A program made the position numbers and the translations under genes. 64,000 bases of DNA from Orlajensenia leifsoniae (GTDB taxonomy: Bacteria; Actinomycetota; Actinomycetes; Actinomycetales; Microbacteriaceae): contig NZ_SPQZ01000005.1 in NCBI RefSeq assembly GCF_004570845.1, positions 1-64,000 of the forward strand, in the 5' to 3' direction. Shown one piece after another: positions 14,766 through 22,454 of the stretch (the stretch's first letter is position 1; every line of letters begins with the position of its first letter). A model generated the notes under the pieces. The model searched no databases. It was not told the origin of the DNA and saw nothing but the letters and a program-made list of their open reading frames with translations.

Positions 14766-16315
14766 TTCGCGGCTCCCTTGATGGCGGCGGGCGATCCCTG
14801 ACGCTTGGGTCGGGTCGCATTTTCGAGGCTTCCGGAGTCCGTCGGCCTGCCGGCCGGCGGGGCTACCGCCTTTCTTGTCCCCTGCGGGGCCAAGTAGGCA
14901 GCGAGGCCGTGGCGACCGCCCTCGCGGCCGTAGCCCGACTCCTTGTAGCCGCCGAACGGCGACGCGGGGTCGAAGCGGTTGAAGGTGTTGGCCCAGACCA
15001 CACCGGCGCGCAGCTTGTCGGCGACAGCGAGGATGCGGCTGCCCTTGTCGCTCCAGATGCCGGCTGAGAGTCCGTACGGCGTGTTGTTCGCCTTCGCGAT
15101 GGCCTCGGCCGGAGTGCGGAAGGTCAGAACCGAGAGCACCGGTCCGAAGATCTCGTCGCGAGCGATGCGGTGGCTGGTGGAGACGTTCGTGAAGATCGTC
15201 GGCGCGTACCAGAAGCCGTTCTCGGGGATGGCGCAGTCGGCCTGCCAGCGCTCGGCACCCTCCTGCACGCCGATGTCGCTGAGCTCGCGGATGCGTTCCA
15301 GCTGCTCGCGCGAGTTGATGGCGCCGATGTCGGTGTTCTTGTCGAGCGGATCGCCGAGGCGCAGCGTCGAGAGGCGGTCCTTGAGGCGGTCGACGACCTC
15401 ATCGTGGATCGACTCCTGCACGAGCAGACGGCTGCCCGCGCAGCAGACGTGGCCCTGGTTGAAGAAGATGCCGTTGACGATGCCCTCGACGGCCTGGTCG
15501 ATGGGGGCGTCGTCGAAGACGATGTTCGCGGCCTTGCCGCCGAGCTCGAGGGTGAGCTTCTTGGGCGTTCCGGCGACCTGCTTGGCGATGGCGCGGCCCA
15601 CGGCGGTCGAGCCGGTGAAGGCGACCTTGTCGACATCGGGATGCGCGACCAGCGCGGCTCCGGTGTCACCGGCGCCGGTGATGATGTTGACGACTCCCGG
15701 GGGCAGGTCGGCCTGCTGCACGATCTCGGCGAACAGCAACGCGGTCAGCGGTGTGGTCTCCGCCGGCTTCAGCACGACGGTGTTGCCCGCGGCCAGTGCC
15801 GGGGCGATCTTCCACGCGAGCATGAGCAGCGGGAAGTTCCACGGGATGACCTGTGCTGCAACGCCGAGCGATGCGGGGTTCGCGCCGAGTCCGGCGTGGT
15901 CGAGCTTGTCGGCCCAGCCCGCGTAGTAGAAGAACCACGCGGCCACGAGGGGCACGTCGACGTCGCGGCTCTCCTTGATCGGCTTGCCGTTGTCGAGCGA
16001 CTCGGCCACGGCGAGCTCGCGGGCACGCTCCTGCACGAGGCGGGCGATGCGGAACAGGTACTTGCCGCGGTCGCTGCCCGACATGCGCGACCACACCTTG
16101 GTGTGGGCGCGGCGCGCAGCGGCGACGGCGGCGTCGACATCCGTCTCCGAAGCCGTCGCGATGGTGGCGATGTGCTCTTCGGTGGCCGGGGAGATGGTCT
16201 GGAACGGGGTGCCGTTTCCGGCTCGCCACTCGCCGTCGATGAACAGGCCGTAGTCGCTGCGGAGGTTGAGGACGGCGCGGGATTCGGGCGCCGGGGCGTA
16301 GTCGAGGAATGTCAT
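14762..16315 (-). CDS. Aldehyde dehydrogenase (NAD+), probably acetaldehyde-oxidising
   Basis: 517-residue complete ALDH. Seen directly: QVIPWNFPLLM with the catalytic Asn (N160), GNTVVLKPAETTPL for cofactor binding, FTGSTAVGR (233-241), general base E257 in LELGGK, and catalytic C291 in NQGHVCCAGSR. The usual GQ before the Cys is GH here. Placed 10 bases downstream of deoC, it most likely oxidises the acetaldehyde released by deoxyribose-phosphate cleavage to acetate. That substrate is inferred from context. A Pro/Arg-rich tail of about 45 residues follows the fold. It is coupled to the truncated paralogue. Confidence 0.92.
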   Translation of the reverse strand: MTFLDYAPAPESRAVLNLRSDYGLFIDGEWRAGNGTPFQTISPATEEHIATIATASETDVDAAVAAARRAHTKVWSRMSGSDRGKYLFRIARLVQERARELAVAESLDNGKPIKESRDVDVPLVAAWFFYYAGWADKLDHAGLGANPASLGVAAQVIPWNFPLLMLAWKIAPALAAGNTVVLKPAETTPLTALLFAEIVQQADLPPGVVNIITGAGDTGAALVAHPDVDKVAFTGSTAVGRAIAKQVAGTPKKLTLELGGKAANIVFDDAPIDQAVEGIVNGIFFNQGHVCCAGSRLLVQESIHDEVVDRLKDRLSTLRLGDPLDKNTDIGAINSREQLERIRELSDIGVQEGAERWQADCAIPENGFWYAPTIFTNVSTSHRIARDEIFGPVLSVLTFRTPAEAIAKANNTPYGLSAGIWSDKGSRILAVADKLRAGVVWANTFNRFDPASPFGGYKESGYGREGGRHGLAAYLAPQGTRKAVAPPAGRPTDSGSLENATRPKRQGSPAAIKGAAK

Positions 16316-16325
16316 GTCGCTTGCC

Positions 16326-17330
16326 TTAATCGATCGTCACGTAGTCGGGGCCGGAGTAGTGGCCTGTCGTCATCTTCTGGCGCTGGAGCAGCACGTCGTT
16401 GAGCAGGCTCGAGGCTCCGAAGCGGAACAGGTGCGGCGTGAGCCACTCCTCCCCGACGGTCTCCGCCACGGTCACGAGGTACTTGATCGCGTCTTTGGAC
16501 GTGCGGATGCCGCCGGCGGGCTTGACGCCGATCTTCTGCCCGGTGAGCTTGTGCCAGTCGCGCACCACCTCGAGCATCGACAGGGTCACGGGGAGCGTCG
16601 CGGCCGGAGCCACCTTGCCCGTCGAGGTCTTGATGAAGTCGCCGCCCGCGAGGATGGCGAGCCAGGACGCCCGGCGCACGTTGTCGTAGGTGTTGAGCTC
16701 GCCGGTCTCGAGGATGACCTTGAGGTGGGCGTAGGTGCCGTCGGTACGGCGGCACGCCTCCTTCACGGCCACGATCTCGTCGTAGACGTCGCCGTAGCGG
16801 CCCATGAGGAACGCGCCCCGGTCGATGACCATGTCGATCTCGTCTGCGCCGGCCGAGACGGCGTCGGACGTGTCCTCGAGCTTGATCGAGCGGGAGGACC
16901 GGCCGCTGGGGAACGCCGTGGCGACGGCGGCGACCGAGATGCCACCGGCATCCGGGTCTCCGTGTGCCGAGCCGAGAGCCTCGACGGCGTGGGGAACCAT
17001 GTCGCCGTAGACGCAGACGGCGGCGACGCGCGGCGTGCTCAGGTCGCTGGGGTCGGGCGTGAGCGCCTTGGCGACGAGCGAGCGCACCTTGCCGCGGGTG
17101 TCAGCACCCTCGAGGGTGGTGAGGTCGATGAGCTCGATGATCCTGTCGAGCGCCCACTTCTTCGAGGTGGTCTTGATGGAGCGGGTGCCGAGGCCGGCGG
17201 CCCGCTGCTCGAGGCCGACGGCGTCGACTCCGGGGATTCCGTGCAGGAAGCGGCGCAGGTTGGCGTCGGTGGCTTCGCCGCCGATCACTGAGAGCGCCTG
17301 CTCCCTCTGGACGATCTGGGTTCCGGTCAT
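16326..17330 (-). CDS. deoC: Deoxyribose-phosphate aldolase
   Basis: 334-residue class I aldolase cleaving 2-deoxyribose-5-phosphate to glyceraldehyde-3-phosphate and acetaldehyde. The Schiff-base Lys is K234 in FIKTSTGK, and the second conserved Lys is K270 in GVKPAGGIR. The protein is longer than the E. coli enzyme (about 259 residues), as in many actinobacterial DeoC proteins, because of an N-terminal extension of about 60-70 residues. The ATG at 17330 follows AAGGAA. It lies 55 bases downstream of its SorC-type regulator and upstream of two aldehyde dehydrogenase genes, forming a deoxynucleoside-sugar catabolic operon. Confidence 0.95.
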   Translation of the reverse strand: MTGTQIVQREQALSVIGGEATDANLRRFLHGIPGVDAVGLEQRAAGLGTRSIKTTSKKWALDRIIELIDLTTLEGADTRGKVRSLVAKALTPDPSDLSTPRVAAVCVYGDMVPHAVEALGSAHGDPDAGGISVAAVATAFPSGRSSRSIKLEDTSDAVSAGADEIDMVIDRGAFLMGRYGDVYDEIVAVKEACRRTDGTYAHLKVILETGELNTYDNVRRASWLAILAGGDFIKTSTGKVAPAATLPVTLSMLEVVRDWHKLTGQKIGVKPAGGIRTSKDAIKYLVTVAETVGEEWLTPHLFRFGASSLLNDVLLQRQKMTTGHYSGPDYVTID

Positions 17331-17385
17331 GGTGTTCCTTGCTTGTTGTACGTCGATGCTCTGAGTACGGGGATGCTCACTGTGG

Positions 17386-18333
17386 TCAGTGCTCGTCGAG
17401 CAGGCTGAGGGCGGTGGCCTCATCGGTGACGAGCACGGTGCAGAGGCCGCTGCGCACCACGGCGTTGGCGACGGCGTGCTTGCCTGCTCCGGCTATCACG
17501 GCGATGCTGCGGTCGGATGCGCGGAGCCTGTCGTGCGAGAGGCCGACGGTGCGCGCGTCGAGGCTGGGATCGACGATGTTGCCGTCGGCGTCGATGTATC
17601 GGCCGACGACGTCGCCGACAGCGCCCTTGCGGACGAGTTCGTGCACGTCGTCGACGGTCAGGTAGCCGCTGTCCACCAGCACGGAGTGCTCGTCGGCCGT
17701 GCCGGCCGAGTAGAGGTAGGCGTTGGCGGTCGCCGCCATCTCGAGCACGGCCGAGACGGCGCGGTCGCCCTCGATGGCGAGCTTGGTCTCGAGCCGCTCG
17801 AGAATGGCGGGGCTCGGCAGCAGGGTGGCCTGGCCGCCGGCCTTCTGGGCGATGGTGACGGCGGTGGTGGCCGCCGTGCCCGCTCGCCGGTTGAGGCTGA
17901 CGCCGCCGTTGATCTGCACGACGTTGACGCCGGTCGACCAGCCGTCCTTGAGGTGCTCCGAGACCTCGTACAGGGTGCGACCCCACGAGATGCCGAGTGT
18001 GCGCGGGATCGGACGGATGGAGGCGAGGTAGTCGGCGGCGGCCTGGGCCGTGCGCGCCTGCAACTCCTCCTCGCCGGTGATACCGGCCGTGGAGACCACG
18101 ATGGCGTCCTTGAGGCCGCGCTCCTCGCGGAGGCGGCGCTCGATGGGGAGCCGGCGGGCGCGCGGATGCACGATCTCGATTCGGATGAAGCCGTTGGTCT
18201 TCGCCTGCGCGAGGAGCCGACCCACCTTCCAGCGGGTGAGGCGGAGGATCGACCCGATCTCGTCCTGGGTCTTGTCCTCTTCGTAGTAGAGCTCGGCCGC
18301 ACGGATGCTGAGCAGTTCGTCGGACTCGATCAT
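17386..18333 (-). CDS. SorC/DeoR-type sugar-binding transcriptional regulator
   Basis: 315-residue regulator of the SorC family. An N-terminal winged helix-turn-helix (residues about 10-50, with DKTQDEIGSILRLTRWKVGRLL) is followed by a sugar-phosphate-binding domain with the characteristic GISWGRTLYEVSEHL and NGGVSLNRRAGT segments. Its position before deoC, and the fact that Bacillus DeoR belongs to this family and senses deoxyribose-5-phosphate, suggest the same role here. The ATG at 18333 follows GGAGGTGG. A perfect 14-bp palindrome upstream of its -35 box suggests autoregulation. Whether deoC also has its own promoter in the 55-base gap is unclear. Confidence 0.9.
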   Translation of the reverse strand: MIESDELLSIRAAELYYEEDKTQDEIGSILRLTRWKVGRLLAQAKTNGFIRIEIVHPRARRLPIERRLREERGLKDAIVVSTAGITGEEELQARTAQAAADYLASIRPIPRTLGISWGRTLYEVSEHLKDGWSTGVNVVQINGGVSLNRRAGTAATTAVTIAQKAGGQATLLPSPAILERLETKLAIEGDRAVSAVLEMAATANAYLYSAGTADEHSVLVDSGYLTVDDVHELVRKGAVGDVVGRYIDADGNIVDPSLDARTVGLSHDRLRASDRSIAVIAGAGKHAVANAVVRSGLCTVLVTDEATALSLLDEH

Positions 18334-18367
18334 CGGCCACCTCCTGCACTGCGTTGCCGTCCCCTCC

Positions 18368-18426
18368 AGCGTAGGCACGGCGGGTGCGCGTTTCAACACT
18401 CGTAGGCATGTTTGCTCATATGAGCA
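18368..18426 (-). promoter_or_regulatory. Promoter and operator of the SorC-deoC operon
   Basis: On the minus strand: -35 TTGAAA (18396-18391), a 17-base spacer, -10 TACGCT (18373-18368), then a leader with SD GGAGGTGG. Just upstream, 18413-18426 is the perfect palindrome TGCTCATATGAGCA, which has the CATATG-centred form seen for SorC-family operators. It is the likely binding site of the regulator encoded next to it. Confidence 0.7.
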
Positions 18427-18469
18427 GGGATCGCTGGTTGAGTAGGCCGCGAGCGCAGCCCCCACCTGC

Positions 18470-18565
18470 TCGGTGAGGGCAGAGCGCAGCGACCGCCCGA
18501 AGCGCGTGCGGGAGGCGCACCGATGCGCTTCGACCGCGGACTTCGTCCGGGCCTCAGCGAGCGGG
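18470..18565. repeat. Dispersed palindromic element, copy B
   Basis: The left arm at about 18470-18506 (GGTGAGGGCAGAGCGCAGCG to CCCGAAGCGC) and the right arm at about 18524-18563 (GCGCTTCGACCGCGGACTTC to GGCCTCAGCGAGCGGG) can pair at both outer and inner ends. It is preceded at 18433-18459 by a TGGTTGAGTAGGCCGCGAGC segment that may be a further module. It lies between two same-strand genes, after the end of the MFS gene. Confidence 0.7.
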
Positions 18566-18594
18566 TCGGGCGGAGAGGCTGACGGCCGGGCGCC

Positions 18595-19830
18595 CTACGC
18601 GGAGCGACGACGCTGGCGACGCTCGTGCGCGTCCTCCAGCAGGTGCGGGCGCGCGACGACGACCCCGGCGAAGGCTCCGGCCACGGCCGTCGCCATGAGG
18701 AACACCAGCGGTACGGTCCAGCCGCCACTGGTCTCATGCAGGATGCCGACCACCAGGGGGCCGACGGCACCGATCGTGTAGCCGACACCCTGCACGAAGC
18801 CGCTGAGGGCCACCGATCCCGCGTGAGTGCGGGTGCGCAGGTTGATGAGAACGAGGGCGAGTGGGAACAGGAGCGGGCCGGCGCCGGCGAACGCCACCCA
18901 GAGCCACGTGGCCGTGGCCGGGACCAGCAGCAGCCCGAGGTACCCGACGATGAAGAACACCACGCCGGCGTAGACCAGGATGCCGACGTTGCGCATCCGT
19001 GTCGCCAGCCAGGGAATCAGCAGCCCGGCCGGCAACCCCATCGCGGCGAACAGCGAGAGCAGGACGCCGGCCTGTGCGGGCGTCGTGCCCGCTGTGTCGT
19101 CCAGCAGGCTCGGCAGCCAGGCGAACATCGCGTAGGCGTTGAGCGACGACACCGCGAACACGACAGCGAGCGCCCAGGCGATCGACGAGTGCCAGACCCG
19201 GCCCATGAGCGCCGACTCGGAGTGCTCGGCCTGCGGGTCGGCCGACCCGGTGCGGTGCCTGATGACGAGGGCCACCCACGGGATGAGGGCCGCGAACGCG
19301 AAGATGGCCCACATGCCGAGCGAGACCCGCCAGCCGGCGGAGTCCGCGACGGGCACGGCGACGAGCGCCGGGATGAACGTGCTGAAGCTCAGCAGCGTCA
19401 CGTACACCGAGGTGACGAGCCCGACCCTGTCGGGGAAATACTTCTTCACCAACGGCGGCAGCAGCACATTGCCCACCCCCAGACCGGCGAAGGTGATCGC
19501 GCTGCCCACCAGCAGCAGCACCGCGTTGGGCGCGAACCCGCGCGCCAGGTGGCCGACCACCATCGCAATGATGGCGGCGATGAGCACGGGTTCGAGCCCG
19601 AAGCGCCTGGTGAACGCGGGCGAGAGGATGCCGAACACGGCGAAGCAGACCGGCGGCAGCATGCCGAGCACGCCGATGATGGTGGGCGTGAGCGCCAGTT
19701 CGGCGCTGATCTCGTCGACGATGGGCGAGAGCGCCGCGACAGCGGTGCGCAGGTCGAGGGCGACGAGGAAGATGCCGAGCAGGGCTAGGGTGCGGCCGGC
19801 CCAGAGCGGTCGCTGCTGGGTCGTCGTCAC
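18595..19830 (-). CDS. MFS transporter, CynX/NimT-like
   Basis: 411-residue, 12-helix major facilitator of the CynX/NimT type. The segment LVALDLRTAVAALSPIVDEI near the N terminus and GNVLLPPLVKKYFPDRVG in the middle are typical. The family exports or imports small anions and nitroimidazole-like compounds; no substrate can be assigned. The GTG at 19830 lacks an SD but has TAGACT six bases upstream, so it is probably leaderless. That promoter overlaps the promoter of the divergent DinB-like gene. The C-terminal tail is Arg-rich. Confidence 0.88.
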   Translation of the reverse strand: MTTTQQRPLWAGRTLALLGIFLVALDLRTAVAALSPIVDEISAELALTPTIIGVLGMLPPVCFAVFGILSPAFTRRFGLEPVLIAAIIAMVVGHLARGFAPNAVLLLVGSAITFAGLGVGNVLLPPLVKKYFPDRVGLVTSVYVTLLSFSTFIPALVAVPVADSAGWRVSLGMWAIFAFAALIPWVALVIRHRTGSADPQAEHSESALMGRVWHSSIAWALAVVFAVSSLNAYAMFAWLPSLLDDTAGTTPAQAGVLLSLFAAMGLPAGLLIPWLATRMRNVGILVYAGVVFFIVGYLGLLLVPATATWLWVAFAGAGPLLFPLALVLINLRTRTHAGSVALSGFVQGVGYTIGAVGPLVVGILHETSGGWTVPLVFLMATAVAGAFAGVVVARPHLLEDAHERRQRRRSA

Positions 19831-19853
19831 CGATCCAGTCTAGGCTGGCGGTC
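19831..19853. promoter_or_regulatory. Divergent leaderless promoters with overlapping -10 boxes
   Basis: The plus-strand -10 TAGGCT (19841-19846) is followed by seven bases and ATG at 19854. The minus-strand -10 TAGACT (19842-19837) is followed by six bases and GTG at 19830. The two boxes share the TA at 19841-19842, so the whole intergenic region is only 23 bases. Only one direction can be melted and used at a time. Confidence 0.7.
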
Positions 19854-20519
19854 ATGGCGGACTTCGCACGATACCTTCCGCTCAGCGCCAGGCCCCCGCA
19901 GGACGAGACCGGTGTCTCGAGCCACTGGGGCGCCGACATCGCCGCCGTTCTCGAGGCTGTCGCCGACCTTCTCGCCGTGCACTCGCCTGCAGCGCTCGAC
20001 ACCCCGAGCCTGCATCCGGGATGGAGTGTCCGCGAGGTCGCAGGCTACCTGTCGTGGCGTCTCGCGGTGCCCACGGGCGAACTGGTGCGCGCCACGTCGC
20101 TGGCCCTCGTCGAGAACGGCTTCAGCCAGCGCCGTGTGTCCGAGTCGTTCGCCCGTCGCGGTGCCGACCTCCCCGCCGACGAGCTCATCGCGGCCCTCCG
20201 CGCCATCGCCGTCGACAAGCGCGCCGACGTCGGACGCACGAGCATCCGCGAGCTCGCCATCGCCGTCGTCGGAGGCCTCGACATCAGCGGACCGCTCGGG
20301 GCCGTGCTGCCGCTCCGCCCTGCGGCATCCGGAGCCGTCGCCCTGCGACGAGCCCTGAACGGGCCCACCGAGATCAAGGCCGTCATCCGCGACCGCTCCC
20401 TCACGGCGACGGATGCCGAGTGGAGCTTCGGCCGCGGCCCGGCCATGCGCGACACGGCCGAGGCGATCCTGCTGTTCCTCTACGAGCGCAGCGACAGGGC
20501 ACCGGGTTCCGGCGCCTGA
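19854..20519 (+). CDS. DinB-like/maleylpyruvate isomerase-family protein (TIGR03083-like)
   Basis: 221-residue protein resembling the actinobacterial mycothiol-dependent maleylpyruvate isomerase/DinB-like four-helix family. The N-terminal half has the pattern ALDTPSLHPGWSVREVAGYLSWR, where the W-(S/T)-V-R/H-(D/E)-V-x-x-(H/Y)-L segment normally carries the first metal ligand. The ligand His is Tyr here (GYLSWR), and the later conserved His motif is not obvious, so metal binding may be lost. Substrate and role are unknown. The ATG at 19854 is leaderless. Recognition is moderate. Confidence 0.7.
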   Translation: MADFARYLPLSARPPQDETGVSSHWGADIAAVLEAVADLLAVHSPAALDTPSLHPGWSVREVAGYLSWRLAVPTGELVRATSLALVENGFSQRRVSESFARRGADLPADELIAALRAIAVDKRADVGRTSIRELAIAVVGGLDISGPLGAVLPLRPAASGAVALRRALNGPTEIKAVIRDRSLTATDAEWSFGRGPAMRDTAEAILLFLYERSDRAPGSGA

Positions 20520-20562
20520 CGTCACCGTCGGCCAGTCCGACCGGCCGACTCAGCGCCAGTCA

Positions 20563-20607
20563 ACTCGGCTCGGCTCGGCTCGGCTCAGCTCAGCTCAGCT
20601 CAGCTCA
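20563..20607. repeat. Pentanucleotide tandem repeat (CTCGG)n(CTCAG)n
   Basis: About four CTCGG units followed by five CTCAG units run without interruption between two convergent genes. The last unit contains the TGA stop codon of ribF (minus strand). Slipped-strand length changes would alter the 3' untranslated region but not the ribF frame, because the stop comes first in the direction of translation. Confidence 0.9.
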
Positions 20608-21534
20608 GGCCAGCAGTTCGCGGGCCGCGTCGACGTCGGACTGAATCTTCTCGATCAGCGCGTCGATGCCCGTGAAGGCCCACATGCCCCGGATGCGGTG
20701 GGCGAACTCCACCGTCACGACGTGGTCGTAGAGGTCGATGTCCTCGTCGATCACGTAGGCCTCGACCTGCTTGTGCGGTACGCCCTCGAAGGTCGGGTTG
20801 TTCCCCACCGAGATCGCGGCGGGGTAGCGAACGCCGCCGTCGATCAGGTGGCCGGCGTAGACGCCGTCCGCGGGGATGAGCCCCTCCGACTCCGGCGACA
20901 GGTTGGCCGTCGGGAAGCCGAGCTCGCGGCCGCGCGCCGCGCCGTGCACGACGACGCCGCGCACCGACGGCACGTGGCCGAGCAGGGCTTCGGCAGCCGC
21001 GACATCGCCCTCGTCGAGCAGACTGCGGATCCAGGTCGACGAGACGCGGTGCTCGCCGTCCGGACGCACGTCGTCGATCACGTCGACGGTGAATCCCGAG
21101 GCCGCTCCCAGCTCGCCCAGCAGAGCGACATCGCCGGCGCCCTTCGCTCCGAACCTGAAGTCGCTGCCGACGAGCACCCGGCGGGCACCGAGTCCCTCGA
21201 CCAGCACCCGGCGGACGAACTCCTCGGGGCTCTGCGCGGCGAAGGCCTCGTCGAAGGCGACCAGCAGCGTCGCGTCGACGCCGGTCTCCCCCAGCAGTTC
21301 GAGCTTCTGATCGGTGCTCACGAGCGAGGCCGGGCACTTCTCGGGATTCAGCAGGGCCAGCGGGTTGCGGTCGAACGTCACCACGACGGCGGCGAGGCCG
21401 TCGCTGTCGGCGGTCGCACGAAGTCGATCGATGACGGCGCGGTGGCCCGCGTGCACGCCGTCGAACTTGCCGATGGTGACGACGGATGCCGGCCTGTCGG
21501 CCGGTACGGCGCCCAGGCCGTCGTAGACGATCAC
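20605..21534 (-). CDS. ribF: Bifunctional riboflavin kinase / FMN adenylyltransferase
   Basis: 309-residue RibF converting riboflavin to FMN and then FAD. The N-terminal adenylyltransferase domain has GKFDGVHAGHRAVI and a VGSDFRFGAKGAGD segment with STWIRSLL. The C-terminal flavokinase domain has GRELGFPTANL (with the PTAN motif) and GNNPTFEG. The GTG at 21534 is chosen because it overlaps the stop of the preceding membrane gene by four bases (GTGA) and gives the expected N terminus. It belongs to the truB-ribF run of genes. The stop codon lies inside a pentanucleotide repeat. Confidence 0.95.
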   Translation of the reverse strand: MIVYDGLGAVPADRPASVVTIGKFDGVHAGHRAVIDRLRATADSDGLAAVVVTFDRNPLALLNPEKCPASLVSTDQKLELLGETGVDATLLVAFDEAFAAQSPEEFVRRVLVEGLGARRVLVGSDFRFGAKGAGDVALLGELGAASGFTVDVIDDVRPDGEHRVSSTWIRSLLDEGDVAAAEALLGHVPSVRGVVVHGAARGRELGFPTANLSPESEGLIPADGVYAGHLIDGGVRYPAAISVGNNPTFEGVPHKQVEAYVIDEDIDLYDHVVTVEFAHRIRGMWAFTGIDALIEKIQSDVDAARELLA

Positions 21535-22058
21535 GCGGCGGCTCCCGACGCGCCCGGCGTCACTGCCGTCGAGGTCGCGGACGCCCCGGTCGTCTCGGGC
21601 GCCGGCCGGTGCTTCGCCAGCCACCACAGGCCGAGGATCGGGAGCACCAGCGGGATGAACAGGTAGCCGGCGCCGAACAGCGTCCAGACCGTGGAGGTGC
21701 GCCCGAACGGGTTCCCGGTGCCGGCGCCGAGGAGGTCGGGGGCGACGAGGGTGATGGTGCCGATGACGAGCACGCCGATGAGCTCGAAGCTGATGGCGAT
21801 CCACGCGACCCGGTACCAGACGCGTCCGGGGGCGACGAGCGAGATCGTGGCGACGATGTACACGAGCGCGGACAGCCCCGACAGGGTGAATGCCACGGGA
21901 GCCTCGTCGTACCGCTCGATGATCTGCACGGCGGTGCGTCCGGTGGCGGCGAGCGCCAGGATGCCGTAGACGGCGACCAGCACGCGACCGACTCCGCTCA
22001 TACGCGGCGTGGGCGGGGTGGCGGCATCCGCGCTGCGCGGGGCGATCGTGTCAGGCAT
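21531..22058 (-). CDS. Four-helix membrane protein, unknown function
   Basis: 175-residue membrane protein with predicted helices at about 24-40, 57-76, 83-107 and 123-147. It has a Pro/Ala-rich cytoplasmic-looking N terminus and an Ala/Thr/Ser-rich tail. No family is recognised. The ATG at 22058 follows a good SD (GGAGGCGAC). It sits between truB and ribF, a pair that is directly adjacent in many bacteria. It overlaps ribF by four bases, so it is co-expressed with flavin synthesis. Nothing in the sequence indicates that it transports riboflavin. Confidence 0.82.
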   Translation of the reverse strand: MPDTIAPRSADAATPPTPRMSGVGRVLVAVYGILALAATGRTAVQIIERYDEAPVAFTLSGLSALVYIVATISLVAPGRVWYRVAWIAISFELIGVLVIGTITLVAPDLLGAGTGNPFGRTSTVWTLFGAGYLFIPLVLPILGLWWLAKHRPAPETTGASATSTAVTPGASGAAA

Positions 22059-22085
22059 GTCGCCTCCAATTATTGCAAGCGAAGA

Positions 22086-22454
22086 CTACAGACCCTGCAC
22101 GAACCAGATCTGGGTCATGCGGTAGACCATGATCGCCACGGCCAGGCAGACGACACCGATGACGACGGTGCTCCACCGCGAGCGCTCGATGAGCGCCCAG
22201 AAGCCGCCGGCTATGGGCAGCAGCGCGGCCGAGATGAGGTAGACCCAGTACTCGAGCAGGCTGCCGCTGGGCTCGTTGCCGACGAGCGGCGCCACGATCG
22301 AGATCACGACCTGCACGATGAGCAGGAGCTCGACGAGGATGAGAGGGCCCATCGTGAGGTCGCTGGGCTTGCGTCCGAGCAGGCCCAGGATGATCGCGAG
22401 CAGCGCACCGACCACGGCGACGGCGATCTGCACGCCCGCGAACCAGGCGATCAC
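22086..22454 (-). CDS. Small four-helix membrane protein, unknown function
   Basis: 122-residue hydrophobic protein with predicted helices at about 4-26, 36-58, 66-88 and 95-113 and almost no extramembrane sequence. The GTG at 22454 overlaps the truB stop (GTGA) and is the only start that avoids running back through truB. It shares size class and topology with the next gene, but no clear sequence similarity was seen by eye. Function unknown; it is likely translated by coupling to truB. Confidence 0.8.
   Translation of the reverse strand: MIAWFAGVQIAVAVVGALLAIILGLLGRKPSDLTMGPLILVELLLIVQVVISIVAPLVGNEPSGSLLEYWVYLISAALLPIAGGFWALIERSRWSTVVIGVVCLAVAIMVYRMTQIWFVQGL

Noticed and set aside
20605-22058. 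FMN riboswitch for ribF or its upstream membrane genes
   Set aside because: The genes overlap by four bases and there is no leader long enough to hold an RFN element.
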